From: Streptomyces violaceorubidus
GTDB taxonomy: Bacteria > Actinomycetota > Actinomycetes > Streptomycetales > Streptomycetaceae
DNA length: 64,000 nt
Direction of reading: 5' to 3'
Assembly (NCBI RefSeq): GCF_000717995.1
Contig: NZ_JODM01000001.1
Location: 1 to 64,000 of the forward strand
Part shown: positions 60,330-64,000 of the stretch, one piece after another
Layout: each line of letters starts with the position of its first letter
Position numbering within the stretch: the first letter of the stretch is position 1
Translations under genes and position numbers: made by a program
Notes under the pieces: generated by a model
What the model was told of the DNA's origin: nothing
Databases searched by the model: none
Seen by the model: the letters and a program-made list of their open reading frames with translations, nothing else

Positions 60330-60440
60330 TCGGGGTCTGACGACCGTACGGGGGGCTGACGGCCGTACGGGGGGCTGACGACCGTACGGGGGTCTGGCAG
60401 CCGCGCGGGGTCTGGCAGCCGTACGGGGTCTGACGGGTTC
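60330..60440. repeat. 18-19 bp CCGTACGGGG(GG)CTGACG tandem repeats
   Basis: Six imperfect units based on CCGTACGGGGGGCTGACG follow the histidine phosphatase gene. Each holds the palindrome CCGTACGG. They occupy most of the gap before the next gene. Confidence 0.85.
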
Positions 60441-60577
60441 ACCGTCGCCCCGCCCTGCCGCAGCGGAACCGTTCCTGTGGGTTCACTGTTACCCAATCCG
60501 CACAAATTTCCGGAACCCGCTCGTTCGTCGCGTCCTCTCACCCAGTGACCACCAAGGACGCGACGAACGAGGTTGCG

Positions 60578-61879
60578 ATGCGCACTTCCAACCGCACTCT
60601 CACCCGCAGGGGGATGCTCGGACTCGGCGCGGGGGCCGCGGCGGCGGCTGGGCTCGCGGGCTGCGGCACCGGTTCCCACTCCGCGTCGGGCAGCTCTCAC
60701 CAGGCCGGCGACGCCGGGAAACCGTCGCCCTCCGGCAGCAGCGAGGCCCCGGCGAAGCCGATCGGCGACGGCTCCACGTCGTACACCGGCAAGCAGCCGC
60801 ACCAGCCGGAGGCCCCCGTGCCGCTGGAGCCGGGTCAGACGCCGCCGCAGTTCGTCGTCTTCTCCTGGGACGGGGCCGGCGAGGTCGGCAACGGGCTCTT
60901 CCCGCGCTTCCTGGACCTCGCCCAGGAGCACGGCGCGCACATGACGTTCTTCCTCTCGGGCCTGTACCTGCTGCCCGAGTCGAAGAAGCGCCTCTACGAC
61001 CCGCCGAACAACCCGCGCGGCGCCTCCGACATCGGCTACCTCACCGACGAGCACATCAAGGCGACGCTCACCAACGTGCGCCGGGCGTGGCTGGACGGGC
61101 ACGAGATAGGCACCCACTTCAACGGCCACTTCTGCGGGGGCGGCGGCAGCGTGGGCAACTGGACGCCCGCGCAGTGGCGCAGCGAGATCGACCAGGCGAA
61201 GTCCTTCGTCAAGGAGTGGCGGACCAACAGCGGCTGGACCGACCTGCCCTCCCTGCCCTTCGACTACGACAAGGAACTCGTCGGCGGCCGCACCCCCTGT
61301 CTGCTCGGCCAGGACAACCTGCTGCCCACCGCCCGCGAGCTGGGCTGGCGCTACGACGCCTCCTCGCCCGGCGGCCGGCAGGTGTGGCCGGCGAAGAAGG
61401 ACGGCGTCTGGGACCTGCCGCTCCAGCAGATACCGTTCCCGGGCCACTCCTTCGAGGTGCTCTCGATGGACTACAACATCCTCGCCAACCAGTCGGTCAA
61501 CTCCACCAACGCCCCCGCCCACAACTACCCGGGCTGGCGCGAACAGGCCACGAAGGCGTACATATCCGGCTTCAAGCGGGCGTACGAGACGAACCGGGCA
61601 CCCTTCTTCATCGGCAACCACTTCGAGGAGTGGAACGGCGGCATCTACATGGACGCCGTGGAGAACGTCCTCCAGCACATCGCGCGGGAGAAGGAGAAGG
61701 GCGAGGACATCCGGCTGGTCTCCTTCCGCCAGTTCACCGACTGGCTGGACGTGCAGAAGCCGGAGGTGCTCGCCAAGCTGCGTACGGTCGAGGTGGGGCA
61801 GCAGCCGGCCGGCGGCTGGAACGCCTTCCTCAAGGAGACCCCCGCCCAGAGCGCTACCCCCACCGGGAACGCCGCCTGA
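60578..61879 (+). CDS. Tat-exported polysaccharide-deacetylase-like lipoprotein
   Basis: The 433-residue protein has a twin-arginine signal (TLTRRGMLGLGAGAAAA) ending in a lipobox LAGC, a Ser/Pro linker, then a NodB-like domain with FVVFSWDGAGEVGN (candidate metal Asp) and GHEIGTHFNGHFCG (two His). The normal D-H-H triad seems present, so a carbohydrate deacetylase is possible, though the family is divergent. ATG 60578 has GAGG 5 bases upstream. Confidence 0.75.
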   Translation: MRTSNRTLTRRGMLGLGAGAAAAAGLAGCGTGSHSASGSSHQAGDAGKPSPSGSSEAPAKPIGDGSTSYTGKQPHQPEAPVPLEPGQTPPQFVVFSWDGAGEVGNGLFPRFLDLAQEHGAHMTFFLSGLYLLPESKKRLYDPPNNPRGASDIGYLTDEHIKATLTNVRRAWLDGHEIGTHFNGHFCGGGGSVGNWTPAQWRSEIDQAKSFVKEWRTNSGWTDLPSLPFDYDKELVGGRTPCLLGQDNLLPTARELGWRYDASSPGGRQVWPAKKDGVWDLPLQQIPFPGHSFEVLSMDYNILANQSVNSTNAPAHNYPGWREQATKAYISGFKRAYETNRAPFFIGNHFEEWNGGIYMDAVENVLQHIAREKEKGEDIRLVSFRQFTDWLDVQKPEVLAKLRTVEVGQQPAGGWNAFLKETPAQSATPTGNAA

Positions 61880-61945
61880 GATGCGCGTTTCCGGCCGCGA
61901 GGGGGGTGCGAAAGATCCTCGGAACGGACATGCGAAACTTTTCAC

Positions 61946-62680
61946 ATGAGTGCCGCCAGTCGCGCCCCCCTGCGCTCGAACCGCTCGAAGCGCACCGCCG
62001 ACGCCCGCGTCCCCGTCCGTAGCCGGGCCGCCCGGGCCGCCGTCGGCGCCGCCGCCGCGGCGCTGCTGGTGTCCGCGTGCAGCTCCGGCGGCACCTCGGG
62101 CGGCGGCGGCCAGACGGGCTTCATCACCGGCTCCGACGGCATCGCCACCGCGAAGGAGGGCGAGCGCGCCGACGCCCCCGAGCTGTCCGGCAAGACCGTC
62201 GACGGGGGACAGGTCGACGTCGCCGACTACAAGGGCAAGGTCGTCGTCCTCAACGTCTGGGGCTCGTGGTGCCCGCCCTGCCGGGCCGAGGCCAAGAACT
62301 TCGAGAAGGTCTACCAGGACGTCAAGGACCAGGGCGTCCAGTTCGTCGGCATCAACACCCGCGACACCTCCACCGGCCCGGCCCGCGCCTTCGAGAAGGA
62401 CTACGGGGTCACCTACCCGAGCCTGTACGACCCGACGGGCAGGCTGATGCTCCGCTTCGAGAAGGGCACGCTCAACCCGCAGGCCGTCCCCTCCACGCTC
62501 GTCATCGACCGGGACGGCAAGGTCGCCGCGCGCACGCTCCAGGCGCTCAGCGAGGAGAAGCTGCGCAAGATGCTCGCTCCCTACCTCGCCGACGAGTCCG
62601 GCAAGTCTGCTAAGTCCGATGATTCCGGCAAGTTGGACCAGTCCGGCGGAACCGCCGACTCCGCCACGTCGGAGAAGTGA
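61946..62680 (+). CDS. resA: TlpA/ResA-family thiol-disulfide oxidoreductase lipoprotein
   Basis: The 244-residue protein has a lipobox VSAC, a thioredoxin-like domain with the active site WCPPC in NVWGSWCPPCRAEA, and VPSTLVIDRDGKV with the cis-Pro. In system II cytochrome c maturation it keeps apocytochrome cysteines reduced outside the membrane. Its C-terminal tail is Ser/Lys/Asp-rich. It is followed after one base by ccdA. Confidence 0.9.
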   Translation: MSAASRAPLRSNRSKRTADARVPVRSRAARAAVGAAAAALLVSACSSGGTSGGGGQTGFITGSDGIATAKEGERADAPELSGKTVDGGQVDVADYKGKVVVLNVWGSWCPPCRAEAKNFEKVYQDVKDQGVQFVGINTRDTSTGPARAFEKDYGVTYPSLYDPTGRLMLRFEKGTLNPQAVPSTLVIDRDGKVAARTLQALSEEKLRKMLAPYLADESGKSAKSDDSGKLDQSGGTADSATSEK

Positions 62681-62681
62681 C

Positions 62682-63455
62682 GTGTCGGCAGCGATCACCC
62701 TCGCCGAGACGGCGGGCAACAACGGCACGGTGCTCAACGGCGCCCTGCTGGTGGCCCTCCCCATCGCCCTGCTCGGCGGCCTCGTCTCCTTCTTCTCCCC
62801 CTGCGTCCTGCCCCTCGTCCCCGGCTACCTCTCCTACGTGACCGGGGTCACCGGCACCGACCTCGGCGACGCCCGGCGCGGCCGCATGGTGGCCGGCGCC
62901 TCCCTCTTCGTCCTCGGCTTCACCGCCGTCTTCGTCTCCAGCGGCGCGCTCTTCGGCTACTTCGGCCAGACGCTCCAGGAGAACCGGGGCGTGCTGACCG
63001 ACATCCTGGGCGGGCTCATGATCCTCATGGGCGTCTTCTTCATGGGCCTGATGCCCTGGCTCACCCAGCGCGAGTTCCGCTTCCACAAGAAGCCGGTGAA
63101 CGGCCTGGTCGGCGCCCCGATACTCGGCGCCCTCTTCGGCATCGGCTGGACGCCCTGCATCGGCCCGACCCTCTCCTCCGTGCTGATCCTCTCCTCCCAG
63201 CAGGGCACCGCCGGCCGCGGCGCCGTACTGACCGTCGCCTACTGCCTCGGTCTCGGCGTCCCCTTCGTCCTCGCCGCCGTCGCCTTCCGCAAGGCGCTCG
63301 GCGCCTTCGGCTGGGTCAAGCGGCACTATGTCTGGGTGATGCGCGTGGGCGGCGTCATGATGATCGCGACCGGGCTGCTGCTGCTGACCGGCGTGTGGGA
63401 CAGCATCGTGCAGGACATGCAGACCTGGTCCAACGGCTTCACTGTGGGGATCTGA
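62682..63455 (+). CDS. ccdA: Cytochrome c biogenesis protein CcdA
   Basis: The 257-residue protein has six transmembrane helices with the redox-active Cys in FFSPCVLPLVPGYLSYVTG and in GWTPCIGPTLSS. It carries reducing power from cytoplasmic thioredoxin to ResA. GTG 62682 starts one base after the resA stop. Confidence 0.94.
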   Translation: MSAAITLAETAGNNGTVLNGALLVALPIALLGGLVSFFSPCVLPLVPGYLSYVTGVTGTDLGDARRGRMVAGASLFVLGFTAVFVSSGALFGYFGQTLQENRGVLTDILGGLMILMGVFFMGLMPWLTQREFRFHKKPVNGLVGAPILGALFGIGWTPCIGPTLSSVLILSSQQGTAGRGAVLTVAYCLGLGVPFVLAAVAFRKALGAFGWVKRHYVWVMRVGGVMMIATGLLLLTGVWDSIVQDMQTWSNGFTVGI

Positions 63456-63458
63456 CCG

Positions 63459-64000
63459 ATGAGCACCACTTCGAAATCCACCCCCGCCACCGCCTCCGGC
63501 GAGCAGCCGAAGGCCGAGGGCGGTGACCAGGACCTCGGCGCCGCCGGCTCCCAGCTGTCCACCGCCCCCGCCGAGGAGGCCCCCAACCTCCCCTCGCTCG
63601 GCGTGATCGGCTGGACCCGCTGGTTCTGGCGCCAGCTCACCTCGATGCGCGTCGCGCTGATCCTGCTCCTGCTGGTGTCGCTGGGCGCGATCCCGGGGTC
63701 GCTGATCCCGCAGGACGGCATCGACGCCGTGAAGGTCGAGGAGTTCCGCGCCAACCACGACCTCCTGGCGCCGGTCTACGACAAGCTCGGCCTCTTCCAC
63801 GTCTACAGCTCGGTGTGGTTCTCCGCGATCTACATCCTGCTGTTCGTCTCCCTCATCGGCTGCATCGTCCCGCGCACCTGGCAGTTCGTCGGCCAGCTCC
63901 GCGGCCGCCCGCCCCGCGCCCCCCGGCGCCTGGACCGGCTGCCCGCCTACACCACCTGGCGCACCGGCGCCGAGCCCGAGGAGGTCCGCGAGGCCGCGCG
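63459..64000 (+). CDS. resB: Cytochrome c biogenesis protein ResB (partial, cut by window end)
   Basis: The first 180 residues are present. After an Ala/Gly/Glu-rich N-terminus come TRWFWRQLTSMRVALILLLL (first helix) with the family SIPGSLIPQ-type segment LGAIPGSLIPQDGID, and a second helix with YILLFVSLIGCIVPRT. It forms with CcsA/CcsB the heme-handling complex of system II; that gene is presumably downstream of the window. ATG 63459 follows ccdA after three bases. Confidence 0.93.
   Translation, partial: MSTTSKSTPATASGEQPKAEGGDQDLGAAGSQLSTAPAEEAPNLPSLGVIGWTRWFWRQLTSMRVALILLLLVSLGAIPGSLIPQDGIDAVKVEEFRANHDLLAPVYDKLGLFHVYSSVWFSAIYILLFVSLIGCIVPRTWQFVGQLRGRPPRAPRRLDRLPAYTTWRTGAEPEEVREAA

Overview
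The window is about 64 kb of very GC-rich DNA with strong third-position GC bias, frequent GTG starts and many 4-base ATGA/GTGA gene overlaps. It carries the bldN-rsbN developmental pair, a rex-hemACD operon and a 5S rRNA of Streptomyces type, so the source is almost certainly a Streptomyces chromosome (core, not plasmid or prophage). Most of it is ordinary housekeeping DNA. Three stretches are accessory: about 39.6-45.5 kb, 45.5-50.3 kb in part, and 55.5-57.4 kb.

Layout. 1-100: 3' end of an rRNA operon (5S) and its terminator. 0.1-5.7 kb: HAD phosphatase, VC0807-type membrane protein, MFS exporter, AcuC-type deacetylase, a phosphatase-like protein, a BldC/excisionase-like DNA-binding protein and the 32-residue ribosomal protein bS22. 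5.7-12 kb: NAD-dependent epimerase and acyltransferase, then on the other strand anti-sigma factor RsbN, sigma factor BldN and a HAD-IB hydrolase, then a glutaredoxin-like protein. 12-22.1 kb: the Rex-controlled tetrapyrrole operon rex-hemA-hemC-hemD(cobA fusion), with hemB further down after an SDR, a TetR/quinone-oxidoreductase divergent pair, a SRPBCC protein and a MarR regulator. 22-31.5 kb: DUF4232 lipoprotein, HTH membrane protein, DUF574-type methyltransferase, aminotransferase, arylamine N-acetyltransferase, argS and class I lysS. 31.6-39.4 kb: DUF2637 membrane protein, two DUF3558-like lipoproteins, RtcB RNA ligase, SDR, YnfA-like protein and a flavin monooxygenase/FMN reductase pair.

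39.6-45.5 kb is the most interesting part. Two divergently transcribed paralogous macro-like proteins (one fused to a SARP-type DNA-binding/BTAD module, one behind two transmembrane helices) face a three-gene operon. That operon encodes a membrane-anchored protein, a two-helix membrane protein and a TIR-domain protein. The last two share an almost identical Asn/Gly/Thr-rich segment, at the C-terminus of the first and the N-terminus of the second, which looks like a matched amyloid-type signalling motif. A membrane-macro protein beside a TIR protein recalls type II Thoeris immunity, but with extra parts I do not recognise as a described system.

45.9-50.3 kb: cobK and cobH (convergent), a Cys-rich copper-storage protein and a His-rich DUF4396 membrane protein that each have a CsoR-like palindrome upstream, an APH-like kinase with an altered catalytic loop, and an ANTAR protein. 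50.6-55.5 kb: SAV_915-like protein, a lysA-like decarboxylase, and a PadR-DUF1048-DUF1048-DrrA-DrrB operon. 55.5-57.4 kb: relics of an IS3 transposase, an IS1182-like transposase and a tyrosine integrase around one small secreted-protein gene. 58.3-64 kb: hemL, a histidine phosphatase, a Tat-exported deacetylase-like lipoprotein and the start of the system II cytochrome c maturation operon (resA-ccdA-resB), cut by the window end. Heme precursor synthesis (hemA, C, D, B, L), redox sensing (Rex) and cytochrome c assembly thus all lie in this window.
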